Assembly (NCBI GenBank): GCA_965222695.1
Contig: OZ244967.1
Span: 744,001-808,000 of the forward strand
DNA: 64,000 nt
Origin: UBA7957 sp965222695
GTDB taxonomy: Bacteria > Pseudomonadota > Gammaproteobacteria > Granulosicoccales > Granulosicoccaceae
Direction of reading: 5' to 3'
Numbering within the stretch: the first letter of the stretch is position 1; the number at the start of each line of letters is the position of its first letter. This document shows, in pieces, positions 35,394 through 44,478 of this stretch. The notes beneath the pieces were generated by a model that saw only the letters and a list, made by a program, of their open reading frames with translations, was not told the DNA's origin and searched no databases. The position numbers were made by a program, and so were the translations under genes.

Positions 35394-35605
35394 GGCTTTG
35401 ACTCCTCCGTATCGACGTCACCTTGCTCGTTCTGACGTTCTTCGATCAGGCGATCAACATCTATACCCAGTTGTTCCAACTCCAGCGCCTGACCGAGCCA
35501 CTCCAAAAACTCTGGATCCGGTGCACTGTCGTCGGTCACTGCGGTTTCCGCAGTTTTCGAGGCTATAAGCAAACACGCGATACTAACCATTGTTTTTAGA
35601 TTCAT
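35390..35605 (-). CDS. small secreted protein, sigma-factor operon
   Basis: 71 residues with a signal-like N-terminus (MVSIACLLIASKTAETAV). The mature part is acidic with FLEWLGQALELEQLGIDVDRLIEE, a short helical segment. It overlaps the gene before it by 23 bp and the DUF3106 gene by 4 bp, so it is translationally coupled. I know similar small proteins in this operon context in gammaproteobacteria, but no function. Confidence 0.72.
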   Translation of the reverse strand: MNLKTMVSIACLLIASKTAETAVTDDSAPDPEFLEWLGQALELEQLGIDVDRLIEERQNEQGDVDTEESKP

Positions 35606-35993
35606 TTTCCAGCCAAATCAGGAATTCGAGAGATCGGTAGAATTCTACACTATCCTCGGATGCCAGAATTGGTAATTCGGAAAGCATGTCCGCCTCGGCA
35701 GAATACAGCTTCTCTGTGTTTATCTCTCGAATACCCGTAAACCATATCGTCAACGCCAGAAAACCTATGGCTGCCGCGGCAAAGCCGCTTTTCCAGACAG
35801 TGTTGCGGAATACTCCGGATTTTTGATGATCCTGTTGTTCCAGAGCACGGTGTCTGGCTGCAGACAATCTGGCCAGGGTGGTACTGTCAAGAGAATCGGC
35901 TTTGTTTTCGAGCTGATCGCTGAGCGCGAGAATAATCTCATTATCCAGTTCGGACGTGGTATGGACTGAATTCTTCGATTGATCTTGATTCAT
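35583..35993 (-). CDS. membrane protein of the sigma-factor operon (DUF3619-like, putative anti-sigma)
   Basis: 136 residues. N-terminal region with helical, acidic character (about 1-60), one membrane segment FAAAAIGFLALTIWF around 70-85, and a C-terminal part with YRSLEFLIWLENE outside. It overlaps the sigma gene by 4 bp (ATGA), an arrangement expected for a membrane anti-sigma partner. The zinc-type anti-sigma motif HxxxCxxC is absent, so an anti-sigma role is inference from position and topology. Confidence 0.68.
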   Translation of the reverse strand: MNQDQSKNSVHTTSELDNEIILALSDQLENKADSLDSTTLARLSAARHRALEQQDHQKSGVFRNTVWKSGFAAAAIGFLALTIWFTGIREINTEKLYSAEADMLSELPILASEDSVEFYRSLEFLIWLENESKNNG

Positions 35994-36577
35994 GCGTTTT
36001 TGTACTCGCTAAGCTGAATTCTCATGACTTGCAGTGCTCTGTGCAAATGGGTTTTGACACTACCGGGTGAAATATTCATCGCCCTGGCAGTCTCATCGAC
36101 ACTTAGCCCCTGCCAGATCCTGAGCGTGAACGCCTGTTGCTGGCGGATCGGCAATTCTTCCAGTAGTCTAAGCAATACAACTCCCAGCTGTTCGTTTTGC
36201 AGCTCCTGTTCGGGAAGCGGCAAATCACTGTGTAGCTGATCAACGGCGTCAGCCGTATTTGCTTTATCTTGATCACCGGCCCCGAACCATTGTTTCATAC
36301 GGCCAAATATACCGCGCTTGCGAAACTGATCCGTAATTCTGTTGTTCAGAATCCGGAAAAACAGCGCAGGCCATTCATCCGGCGCGTTGTTGCTGTAGCT
36401 TCTTACCATTTTCAGCATGGTATCCTGAACGATATCAAGTGCGGTATCGTGGTCGCGTACGGCCATATCTGCCATTACAAAGGCACGTCTTTCAACCGAG
36501 GCTAAAAAGGCATCCATAGTGTGGTATCGCGCCTGAGAATCACGCATATGAGAAATACTGCCCGAAAGGTACTGCAC
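35990..36577 (-). CDS. ECF-type RNA polymerase sigma factor
   Basis: 195 residues if started at 36577 (GTG); the first residues that look like sigma begin MDAFLASVERRAF, so the ATG at 36517 (175 residues) is the likely start. Region 2: DIVQDTMLKMVRSY and WPALFFRILNNRITDQFRKR. Region 4: LPIRQQQAFTLRIWQGLSVDETARAMNISPGSVKTHLHRALQVMR. It directs RNA polymerase to a small regulon, probably including its own operon and possibly the EF-hand gene just upstream. Confidence 0.9.
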   Translation of the reverse strand: MQYLSGSISHMRDSQARYHTMDAFLASVERRAFVMADMAVRDHDTALDIVQDTMLKMVRSYSNNAPDEWPALFFRILNNRITDQFRKRGIFGRMKQWFGAGDQDKANTADAVDQLHSDLPLPEQELQNEQLGVVLLRLLEELPIRQQQAFTLRIWQGLSVDETARAMNISPGSVKTHLHRALQVMRIQLSEYKNA

Positions 36578-36615
36578 AACGGTGCTGTGACAGTACCTCC
36601 TTTGCCGGCAAAAGG

Positions 36616-37128
36616 CTAGCCGCGTCCGCCTCGGCCTCCATCGTTTCCACGGCCGCCACGCCCTCCGCGGCCATTTTCACCGCCTTCGAATCCCCGTCCG
36701 CCGGATCCGCGGTGACCCCCTCGTCCGCGATCACCGAGTGCTTCGGTCATGGCGTCTCTTTCGTCGTCGGAAAGTTCTCCGTCACCGTCGGCATCAAAGG
36801 CATCTTCGAGGGTGCTTCGTCGCTCGTCGCGGGCGACATCGCGTTCTTCCCTGGAGAGTTCTCCGTCTCCGTCAGTATCGTACTGAGACAGCATCTCGGC
36901 TCTGCGGTCCTCCCGCAAAGCATCACGTTCTTCGCGCGATAAGGTTCCGTCTTGATCCGCGTCGTAAGTCTCAAGCGCCTCCGCGCGGGCCTGTTCACGT
37001 GCCGCCCGAACTTCTTCCGCCGTGATTGTGCCATCGCCGTCTGTGTCGGCATTACTCAGGTCAATAGCCTGCGCCTGGGAGAGCGTTAGCAGCAGAGCCG
37101 CGTTGATAGCTGTTAATTTGAATTTCAT
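36616..37128 (-). CDS. secreted EF-hand protein with Gly/Arg-rich tail
   Basis: 170 residues from ATG 37128. Signal peptide MKFKLTAINAALLLTLSQAQA. Four EF-hand loops of the D-x-D-x-D-G form: DTDGDGTITAEE, DADQDGTLSREE, DTDGDGELSREE and DADGDGELSDDE, evenly spaced. The final 45 residues are Gly/Arg-rich, resembling the tail of the DUF3106 protein in the next operon. Likely a periplasmic or cell-surface calcium-binding protein. Located just upstream of the sigma-factor gene on the same strand. Confidence 0.85.
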   Translation of the reverse strand: MKFKLTAINAALLLTLSQAQAIDLSNADTDGDGTITAEEVRAAREQARAEALETYDADQDGTLSREERDALREDRRAEMLSQYDTDGDGELSREERDVARDERRSTLEDAFDADGDGELSDDERDAMTEALGDRGRGGHRGSGGRGFEGGENGRGGRGGRGNDGGRGGRG

Positions 37129-37169
37129 ATCTGTAGTCCTCAATGCTAAGTTGAATAAAACTGTTGGTG

Positions 37170-37235
37170 AACGGCTAGGGGGTGTTCTCAATAAATCCAT
37201 GCAAAGATTAATTGAGAACATCCCCTAGAGCCGTT
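37170..37235. repeat. 66-bp inverted repeat of the ATTGAGAACA family
   Basis: Left arm AACGGCTAGGGGGTGTTCTC plus AAT (37170-37192) faces ATTGAGAACATCCCCTAGAG plus CCGTT (37211-37235), separated by 18 bases. A related single arm is at 58073. It looks like a small foldback element, possibly a remnant of a transposon end. Confidence 0.75.
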
Positions 37236-37303
37236 ATTAAGCTTCAACGCATCAATCGGAAATGGGTTGACATGAATGAAAAATATTCTCAGGCAAAGCT
37301 ACC

Positions 37304-37335
37304 TAGTAGTCCGTCCACTGGATAAGTTCGGGTTC
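37304..37335 (+). repeat. solo terminal repeat of the 34-bp TIR family
   Basis: TAGTAGTCCGTCCACTGGAT then AAGTTCGGGTTC matches the left terminus of the element at 48903 except for two to three bases. No matching right end follows, so this is a solo end or a decayed copy. Confidence 0.7.
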
Positions 37336-37465
37336 CGAACCGGTAATTTTTCGTCTCCTGTCTATCAGGCTCATTGTATATTGGCAATTCCTAGAGGAAG
37401 ATTGTGACTTATTTGAATTTCAATTACTGTCCCGGCTTGAATCCAATGATGTCCTTGCGGGTGAT

Positions 37466-39121
37466 ATGACATTTATCGACAGCTTAAAAGGCAGCAAACT
37501 ACAGACCAAGCTCTTGTTGGTCATAGTTTCACTGGTACTGTTGCTGTTACTTGCGTTTAGCCTGTTTACCGTCAGTGCGTTGGATCAAAGCCTCAAGGAG
37601 CAGATCGGCCTGCGTGCCTTGCATGTCTCGAGAACCGTGGCCAACAGCCCCGATGTCATCAACAATCTGATCGCAAGGAATCAACCTGTACTTCAGGACT
37701 ATGCCGAGACTGTACGTAAGAAAACGGGCGCCAGTTTTGTGGTGATTGGCGATAAGCATGGGATTCGCTTTGCTCACCCGAAACCTGATCGCATCGGTAA
37801 ATCCATGGTGGGAGGCGACAATGACCGGGCGCTGTTGCACGGTGAGTCTTATATCTCGCAGGCCAGGGGTTCACTGGGTGTGTCGCTGCGGGGAAAGACG
37901 GCGATAAAAGACGATCAGAATACTATTATCGGTGTTGTTTCCGTCGGCTATCTGCTGACGGAGATCAACGATATTATTCAGAACTACCGGGTAAAGTTTC
38001 TTTGGTTTATTTTGTTTCTTGTGGTTTTGGGCAGTGTTTTCGCAAGCTTGATCGCAAGAACGTTTAAAAATGCGACTTTTGGCCTGGAGCCGGCGCAGAT
38101 TGCGGATTTGCTGGTGCAAAAGCAGGCTACGCTTGAGGCTGTACGAGAGGGAATAATCGCCATCAATCGCCACGGCCGTATTACAACAATCAATCAAGCC
38201 GCTTTGGATTCACTCGGTTTGGATCAGGAACGATCTTATATCGATGTGCCATTGCGGGAAGTCTTACCGAACAGCGGGCTGGTCAGCGTCCTGGAAAAGC
38301 GCCGACCGATGCTGGACGTCGAGTTTATCTATAACGGAAAAAGGTTTATCGGCAATCGACTGCCGGTATTTGCAGATGGGACCCTGGTCGGAGCTGTATC
38401 CAGTTTTCGTTCCCAGGATGAAATCGATGAGTTGTCCGAATCGTTGAATAAGTTTAAACAATATTCGGAAATGCTCAGAATTCAGACTCATGAATACGCC
38501 AATCGGCTGCATACCATCAGCGGATTGATTCAACTCGATGCCAAGGATGAGGCGCTGGAGCTGATCTCGCGTGAAACCACAGGCTACCAGGAATTGACTC
38601 AGTACCTGGCGGGCGCGGTCCGCCATCCGATTATCGCCGGAATGATTATCGGAAAATACAATCGGGCAAGGGAGTTAGGCGTGACTTTGGATATCGACCG
38701 TGAAGGCAGTCTTCAGGAAATCCCGGATTCGATTGACCAGCGGGATATAGTCACCATCGTCGGTAATCTGATTGACAATGCGCTGGATGCGGCTAAAGCT
38801 CACTCTGACTCTGTTCATTATCCCCGTGTCGGGCTTTCATTTACCGATATTGGCCGGGATCTGGTTTTTGAGATAGAAGATAACGGCGCCGGAATTGCCG
38901 AAGAAGCAGTCAATAGGATTTTTGAAGATGGCTACAGCACGAAGCAGGAAATCGGCCATGGTGTCGGGTTGAATATTGTTATGCAAAAACTCAATCACCT
39001 CGGGGGCGAAGTCAGTATCAAGTCGGTGACCGCAAACAGCGAGGAATACAAGCAGGGAAAAGATACAGGGACAATTGTCTGTGTCTATATCCCCAAAACA
39101 ACAGTGATCAAAGGAAAATGA
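37466..39121 (+). CDS. sensor histidine kinase, CitA/DcuS type
   Basis: 551 residues. Membrane segment about 15-38, periplasmic PAS/Cache-like sensor (about 40-170) with SVANSP..QPVLQDYAE, RIGKSMVGGDNDRAL and GVVSVGYLL, second membrane segment about 178-200, a cytoplasmic PAS (215-320), then the kinase: His in QTHEYANRLHTISG, N box GNLIDNALDAA, G1 EIEDNGAGI, G2 GVGLNIVMQ. This is the CitA/DcuS family that senses C4/C6 carboxylates. It overlaps the regulator gene by 4 bp and faces the tricarboxylate importer, which it probably controls. Confidence 0.9.
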   Translation: MTFIDSLKGSKLQTKLLLVIVSLVLLLLLAFSLFTVSALDQSLKEQIGLRALHVSRTVANSPDVINNLIARNQPVLQDYAETVRKKTGASFVVIGDKHGIRFAHPKPDRIGKSMVGGDNDRALLHGESYISQARGSLGVSLRGKTAIKDDQNTIIGVVSVGYLLTEINDIIQNYRVKFLWFILFLVVLGSVFASLIARTFKNATFGLEPAQIADLLVQKQATLEAVREGIIAINRHGRITTINQAALDSLGLDQERSYIDVPLREVLPNSGLVSVLEKRRPMLDVEFIYNGKRFIGNRLPVFADGTLVGAVSSFRSQDEIDELSESLNKFKQYSEMLRIQTHEYANRLHTISGLIQLDAKDEALELISRETTGYQELTQYLAGAVRHPIIAGMIIGKYNRARELGVTLDIDREGSLQEIPDSIDQRDIVTIVGNLIDNALDAAKAHSDSVHYPRVGLSFTDIGRDLVFEIEDNGAGIAEEAVNRIFEDGYSTKQEIGHGVGLNIVMQKLNHLGGEVSIKSVTANSEEYKQGKDTGTIVCVYIPKTTVIKGK

Positions 39122-39801
39122 AGACCATAAAAGTCATAATTGCCGAAGACGACCAACCTATAGCGGAAATACAGCGTCGCTTTCTGGAACGGGTTGAAGG
39201 CTACGAAACCGTCGGAATTGCGCACAGCATTACCGATGCACGCGATTTGATCGAGGTGATGAAGCCGTCTCTGGTGTTACTCGATGTTCAATTCGGCGAT
39301 GGTAACGGAATCGATTTTTTGCATGAAATCCGCGGCAGCCATAAACAAATCGATGTGATTCTGGTAACTGCCGCCAAGGAGGTGGAAACTTTTCAAAACG
39401 CTTTGCGTGGTGGTGTATTCGACTATATTCTGAAGCCCCTGGTCTTTGAACGTCTGGAACAGTCGCTGCTTAAATTTCAGGAGTATTACCACAATACCCG
39501 AGTGTTGAAAAAACTCGATCAGGCAGAGGTTGATCGATTACTGTCCAGCAGCAAGCAAAGCGCAACAAGCCGCATTTATCCGAAAGGCATAGATCCCCTG
39601 ACGCTGGATAAAGTCCGCCAGTTGCTGGGTGAATACAAAGATAAAAGAACGTTTACCGCGGAAGAGGTGGGCAAGGAAATCGGCAGCAGCCGCACCACAG
39701 CCCGCAGGTACCTGGAGTATCTGCTTTCAACCGACGAGGTCAGTGCGGATCTTCACTACGGCAATGTGGGCCGGCCGGAGCGGATATACCGGGGAAAATA
39801 G
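39118..39801 (+). CDS. response regulator, CitB/DcuR type
   Basis: 227 residues. Receiver 1-120 with EDDQ (acid pocket), phospho-acceptor Asp in LVLLDVQFGDGNG, Thr in VTAAKE and Lys in DYILKPL. The C-terminal domain (about 155-220) has LGEYKDKRTFTAEEVGKEIGSSRTTARRYLEYL, the CitB-type winged HTH. ATGA overlap with the sensor gene. It should activate transcription of the adjacent tctCBA genes. Confidence 0.9.
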   Translation: MKTIKVIIAEDDQPIAEIQRRFLERVEGYETVGIAHSITDARDLIEVMKPSLVLLDVQFGDGNGIDFLHEIRGSHKQIDVILVTAAKEVETFQNALRGGVFDYILKPLVFERLEQSLLKFQEYYHNTRVLKKLDQAEVDRLLSSSKQSATSRIYPKGIDPLTLDKVRQLLGEYKDKRTFTAEEVGKEIGSSRTTARRYLEYLLSTDEVSADLHYGNVGRPERIYRGK

Positions 39802-39829
39802 ATAAAAAGTGCGGTGACATCACACGACA

Positions 39830-41359
39830 CTAACCTGCGCTGGTTTGGACTTGCGATTGGCGACGGTAAACAAAGAACATTTTTACCAACGGCCAGATCA
39901 GGGCCAGAACGGTAAATACCGTCAATGTCAGTGCGATCGGACGCTCCCAGATAAAACTGAAAGAGCCGTCATAGATCAATAAACTGCGGCGTAAATTTTC
40001 CTCCAGCATTCCACCGAGTATAAATCCCAGTAACAGTGGCGCCATGGGGAAGTTCAACAGGCGAAGCCCGATTGCCATGGCGCAGATAATGACCATCATG
40101 GTAATGTCTGCGGGATTAAAAGACACCAGATATACTCCCGTCAGGGAAAAGAGCAGGATCAGGGGAATCAGTAAATTCCTGGGCATCGCCAGTATTTTGG
40201 CGATATATGGAATTAAAGGCAGATTCAATATCAATAATACAACATTGCCAATATACATCGAAATAATAACCGACCAGAACACTTCCGGGTTGTCCTGAAA
40301 CAGCCTCGGACCGGGTTGAATGCCGTAACTGATCAGTGCTCCCAGCATAATTGCGGTTGTTCCCGAACCGGGAATACCCAGTGTCAGCAAAGGCACGAAG
40401 GATCCCGACGATGCTGCATTATTCGCGGCTTCCGGTGCGGCGAGACCCCGCAAAGTTCCGGTGCCGAACTTGGGCTTGTCTTCGTCTTTGGCCAGATTGC
40501 GTTCCAGGCCGTAGGCAAGAAAAGATGCAATCGTGGCTCCCGCGCCGGGCAAGACGCCGACAAAAAACCCCAACACCGACGAGCGACCCACCGTGGGTAC
40601 GACCTCCTTTACTTCGGTAGTCGACAGTGCCATGCTGCCCAGGCTTTTCTTATCGGTCTGTTCGCCGCTGATTGATGTGTCTTCGCGTTTCAGGACCGAC
40701 ATTAAAGCTTCGGCGAGGGCGAATGTCGCCATGGCCAGAAGCAAGAAGCTGATGCCGTCGATCAAATCCATGCGGTCAAAGGTGAAACGCTGCAGGCCGG
40801 AGCTTCGGTCGGTGCCGATGGTCGAAATCATTAACCCGGCAACTGTCATGATAAAGGCTTTGATAATTTGCCCTTTGCTCGAAAACGCGGCCACCAGGGT
40901 CAGGCCTAGCACCATAAGCGCAAAATAATCGGGCGACTGGAAACTCAAAGAGACCGACGCCAGGGCGGGTGCCGCCAGTAAGAGAAAGACCGCAGAGATA
41001 GTGCCGCCGGCGAAGGAAGAGTAGGCCGCGAGTGCCAGGGCTTTGCCCGCAAATCCGCTTTTTGCCAGCGGATAGCCATCCATCGCGGTGATTACGGTTC
41101 CTGAACAACCCGGGGCATTGATCAAAATCGACGATGTAGAACCCCCGAAAATGGCACCGTAGTAGACGCCCGCCATTAAAATGATTCCCGAGGCCGGCTC
41201 CAGACCGTAGGTGATCGGAATCATCAATGCAATTGCGGATATGGGGCCCAGACCCGGCAGCATACCGATTATGGTGCCGGCAAAACAGCCGAGCATGACC
41301 ATTAAAATATTTTGTATCGATGTGGCTGTCTGTAAGCCGGTTAAAATGCCTTCTAACAT
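39830..41359 (-). CDS. tctA: tripartite tricarboxylate transporter, large membrane subunit TctA
   Basis: 509 residues, ten to twelve membrane segments, the standard TctA length. Family motifs: GMLPGLGPISAIALMIPITYG (about 34-54), GVYYGAIFGGSTSSILINAPG, then a repeat-like GVLPGAGATIASFLAYGLER and TLGIPGSGTTAIMLGALISYG. These two inverted halves bind carboxylate. Last of the tctC-tctB-tctA operon; 15 bp after tctB. The operon is convergent with the CitAB-type system. Confidence 0.94.
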   Translation of the reverse strand: MLEGILTGLQTATSIQNILMVMLGCFAGTIIGMLPGLGPISAIALMIPITYGLEPASGIILMAGVYYGAIFGGSTSSILINAPGCSGTVITAMDGYPLAKSGFAGKALALAAYSSFAGGTISAVFLLLAAPALASVSLSFQSPDYFALMVLGLTLVAAFSSKGQIIKAFIMTVAGLMISTIGTDRSSGLQRFTFDRMDLIDGISFLLLAMATFALAEALMSVLKREDTSISGEQTDKKSLGSMALSTTEVKEVVPTVGRSSVLGFFVGVLPGAGATIASFLAYGLERNLAKDEDKPKFGTGTLRGLAAPEAANNAASSGSFVPLLTLGIPGSGTTAIMLGALISYGIQPGPRLFQDNPEVFWSVIISMYIGNVVLLILNLPLIPYIAKILAMPRNLLIPLILLFSLTGVYLVSFNPADITMMVIICAMAIGLRLLNFPMAPLLLGFILGGMLEENLRRSLLIYDGSFSFIWERPIALTLTVFTVLALIWPLVKMFFVYRRQSQVQTSAG

Positions 41360-41374
41360 AGTACGTCTCCCGGA

Positions 41375-41839
41375 TTACTCCCACACCGTGCCGGGCTCAA
41401 GATAAACGCCCAGTACTTTTGCCAATAATAACCAGAATATTATCACCAGGGGCACGGAACTCAGCAGTAAAACCTTTGGCCGTCTCTCTCCCATTAATAC
41501 AAATCCTGCAATTAGAAAAAGCAGTGTGGCAACGAGAAATCCCAAAGGTGACAGCAGCCATCCGTAAATCAGCATAAGTACAAGCAATGAAAGGGTCAGT
41601 TTCCAGTCATAGGCTTTCATCAGCCCAAGTGTCCGGGTTTCGTGTGTGATTCCGGACTTCAACAAGAGTAAGAGCGAAAAAGCCGCTCCGACCACGGCAA
41701 GCGCATAGGGAAAGGTTCGGGGGGTCAGCGGTTCGAGTCCCTCGCCCGGAAGCGACGGTATCAGGCTTGCGCTATAACCGTAAGCCAGGGAGAATATCAG
41801 GAAGATTAGCGCACCGATTCGATCTGAATTGAAAGTCAT
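41375..41839 (-). CDS. tctB: tripartite tricarboxylate transporter, small membrane subunit TctB
   Basis: 154 residues from ATG 41839, preceded by AAGGTG; the longer frame to 41881 is unlikely. Four membrane segments with the loop SLPGEGLEPLTPRTFPYALA typical of TctB. Partner of TctA in the inner membrane. Confidence 0.9.
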   Translation of the reverse strand: MTFNSDRIGALIFLIFSLAYGYSASLIPSLPGEGLEPLTPRTFPYALAVVGAAFSLLLLLKSGITHETRTLGLMKAYDWKLTLSLLVLMLIYGWLLSPLGFLVATLLFLIAGFVLMGERRPKVLLLSSVPLVIIFWLLLAKVLGVYLEPGTVWE

Positions 41840-41928
41840 AGTGACACCTTTTCGGGAAACGGAAGAGGCTTGTATCATCAAGCCTCTCCGGGTTTTCAGC
41901 TTAGCCGGGAACGGCGCTGGTTTTGGGA

Positions 41929-42915
41929 CTATTGGAGAAAACCCAGCTCTTTCATCAAGCCGCCAACGGTTTTTTCCTGCTCTTCGAGAAAGGCGTAAAA
42001 ATCATCGCCGGGCTGATAGAGATTGACCCAGCCGTTGCGGGCACGGACAGTCTCCCATTCCGGCTTTTCGTACATTGCGCCCAGAAGGTCCGCGTATTTT
42101 TTGGCCATATCATCGGACAGGCCCGGGGCGCCGAAAAATCCCCGCCAATTGGCGAAAACCGTATCATTGCCCATCTCTTTCAGCGTAGGAACATCCGGCG
42201 CTTCTTTTACCCGCTCGTCCGCAGTCACGGCCAGTATCTTCACTTCACCGGCCTTGGCGAGATCCAAAGCCTCGCCCAGCCCCGTCGAGAGGAACTCTGC
42301 CTCGCCGGACAACAGAGCCGCCATGGCTTTACCACCGGCATCATAGGGGATATAGCGAAGCTGTTTCGGATCGCCACCACCGTTTTTTATGGCGGCAGCG
42401 GGTACCAGGTGATCAAGGCTGCCCTTGGCTGAGCCGCCGGCAAACTTCACCTTTTTCGGATCAGCTTTGAACGCTTCCATTACCTCATCCCACGATTTGA
42501 ATTCGGAATCCTTGCGCACCACAAAGGCACCATAATCCGCGATGATCGAGGCGATCGGCGTGAGATCACGGAAGGATTGCGGAAATACCTTGGTCAGAGA
42601 GCGGATGACAATCGGTGTGGAATTAACCATCATGGTGCCTTGTTGCTTTTTGGCGGTTTCTATAAGGTGGGCGATCGCTTTGCCGCCACCGCCGCCGGAC
42701 ATATTCTGATAGCTGGCAGACTTGACTAAACCCGATTTAGTCAGAGCCTCACCGGTTCCTCGTGCGGTGCCGTCCCAACCGCCACCGGCTCCGCCGGGAA
42801 TCAGAAAGTGAATTTCATCAATTTCATCCGCCTGGGCGTTCACCGATAAACCCAGTGTAAGTGCGCCGGCAAACAGCAGTTTTTTTAATGGTGTTTTGAA
42901 GGTGAATGGCTTCAT
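41929..42915 (-). CDS. tctC: tricarboxylate-binding protein TctC (Bug family)
   Basis: 328 residues from ATG 42915 with GAGGA upstream. Signal peptide LFAGALTLGLSVNAQA|DEIDEIHFLIPGGAGGGWD. The PGGAGGGWDGTAR loop and the N-M-S-G-G-G-G-G-KAI segment are the ligand-binding loops of Bug/TctC proteins. First gene of tctCBA. Captures citrate or similar carboxylates in the periplasm; the ligand is inferred from family only. Confidence 0.92.
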   Translation of the reverse strand: MKPFTFKTPLKKLLFAGALTLGLSVNAQADEIDEIHFLIPGGAGGGWDGTARGTGEALTKSGLVKSASYQNMSGGGGGKAIAHLIETAKKQQGTMMVNSTPIVIRSLTKVFPQSFRDLTPIASIIADYGAFVVRKDSEFKSWDEVMEAFKADPKKVKFAGGSAKGSLDHLVPAAAIKNGGGDPKQLRYIPYDAGGKAMAALLSGEAEFLSTGLGEALDLAKAGEVKILAVTADERVKEAPDVPTLKEMGNDTVFANWRGFFGAPGLSDDMAKKYADLLGAMYEKPEWETVRARNGWVNLYQPGDDFYAFLEEQEKTVGGLMKELGFLQ

Positions 42916-43149
42916 AAGATCCTCCTCGGTTGTTGTTAGCATGGACTATAAAGCCGGCATGGTGCGTTATAAAGAATGTTCAAATAATGAGCTTTTTGGT
43001 TTTTCTGTGTGTTTTGGTCATAAAGTTCATCAACCTTGCGGTTTCTCATTCGGGTTTGCGGATTTGCCAGCTTGCATGCATGGTCAAAATCATCCATAGT
43101 CCGCGCTTTTGCATATCGGAACAGATACTTGAGCCCGAGCCCCGCAGCA

Positions 43150-44361
43150 ATGATCTTTCGAGTGCTGTTACCTTTCGCATTCGGCTATTTTCTTTCCTAT
43201 CTGTACCGTGTGGTCAATTCGGTGATTGCTCCCGATCTCGTCGCGGAACTGAATTTGGGGCCCGACGATTTGGGTTTGTTAACCGCATCCTATTTTCTCA
43301 CCTTTGCCGCCTTCCAAATCCCGCTGGGAGTCCTTCTGGACCGCTATGGGCCTCGTAAAATCGAATCCGGTTTATTGCTGTTTGCCGCTGTGGGTGCGGC
43401 CATTTTTGCGATCGGCGACAACGGTTCGCATCTGATGATCGGCAGAGCCCTCATCGGTCTGGGTGTATCTGCTTGCTTAATGGCGGCTTTCAAAGCCTTT
43501 ACTGTGTTTTATCCACCACAAAAGCTGCCCCTGATCAATGGTTTGATCATGATGTCAGGAGGCCTTGGTGCGATGGCAGGGACGGCACCGACCGAGGCGG
43601 CTGTTCAGCTGATCGGGTGGCGAGGTGTATTTCTCGGTTTGGCCATACTCACCACCGTGTGTGCGGTGACAGTGTATCTGCTCGTGCCGTCGAGCCAAAG
43701 ACCTGATAAACAATCGACGCTATCGGAACAAATTGACGGCGTCAGGCGGATATTCACCAATCGATTTTTCTGGCGGGTGGCACCACTGGCCATGGTCTCT
43801 CAGGCGGCATTTATTTCAACCCATAGCCTTTGGGTGGGTCCCTGGCATAAGGACATTGCCGGGTTGGACCGGGCAGACGTTGCGGCGCGGTTGTTCTGGA
43901 TCGCTGCCTCGATGATCGCCGGGTTTTTGAGTCTGGGGGCCCTGAGCACCCGATTATCCCGTGCGGGAATCAATCCCTCGGTGGTGGTCAAATCCGGTCT
44001 GTTTCTCTTTATGCTTGCACAAATCGGAATTATTTTGCAATGGGAAGCCGCGTACCGGTTTCTCTGGCTGGCCTTCGGCTTTTTCGGTACTACAGGTATT
44101 TTGCAATATGCGCTGCTTTCCCAGCATTTCCCGAATGAACTGGCGGGGCGGGTCAATACTGCATTAAACCTGCTCGTGTTTATCTCCGTCTTTTTTCTGC
44201 AATACTTCAGCGGGAAAATTATCGAACTCTTTCCGGTCAGTGATACCGGTAACTACGCCGGTGCGGCCTATCAGTCGGCATTTTCAATGCTTTTATTACT
44301 GCAGGTTACAGCCTTTGTCTGGTTTCTCGTTCCTCAACGTGGATTGACTGAGAAAAAATAG
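43150..44361 (+). CDS. MFS transporter
   Basis: 403 residues from ATG 43150 (MIFRVLLPFAFGYFLSYLYR); an in-frame earlier ATG at 43036 would add 38 non-hydrophobic residues and is improbable. Twelve predicted membrane segments. Motif A-like LLDRYGPRKIE between segments 2 and 3, then GRALIGLGVSACLMAAFKA. Broadly similar to organic-acid or nitrate-type MFS permeases; substrate unknown. Next to the tricarboxylate genes, on the other strand. Confidence 0.88.
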   Translation: MIFRVLLPFAFGYFLSYLYRVVNSVIAPDLVAELNLGPDDLGLLTASYFLTFAAFQIPLGVLLDRYGPRKIESGLLLFAAVGAAIFAIGDNGSHLMIGRALIGLGVSACLMAAFKAFTVFYPPQKLPLINGLIMMSGGLGAMAGTAPTEAAVQLIGWRGVFLGLAILTTVCAVTVYLLVPSSQRPDKQSTLSEQIDGVRRIFTNRFFWRVAPLAMVSQAAFISTHSLWVGPWHKDIAGLDRADVAARLFWIAASMIAGFLSLGALSTRLSRAGINPSVVVKSGLFLFMLAQIGIILQWEAAYRFLWLAFGFFGTTGILQYALLSQHFPNELAGRVNTALNLLVFISVFFLQYFSGKIIELFPVSDTGNYAGAAYQSAFSMLLLLQVTAFVWFLVPQRGLTEKK

Positions 44362-44478
44362 TTTCCCGGTTCCGAATAAACCGTGATATTGAAGCGTCTC
44401 GTGAACTGAACAAAAGCTCACTGTCTTGATACCTCCGCGGTTATACTAAGTGTCTTTTGATAGAGACTGAAAGAGAAA

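Larger units (their letters stand above)
37129..37465. other. 337-bp region rich in repeat ends
   Basis: Between the EF-hand gene and the sensor-kinase gene (divergent). It contains the inverted repeat at 37170-37235 and the solo terminal repeat at 37304-37335, and no gene. Promoters for both flanking genes should lie here. Confidence 0.6.

Noticed and set aside
40776..41384. 202-residue minus-strand frame inside tctA
   Set aside because: Same strand, another frame of the TctA gene, with no motif of its own.
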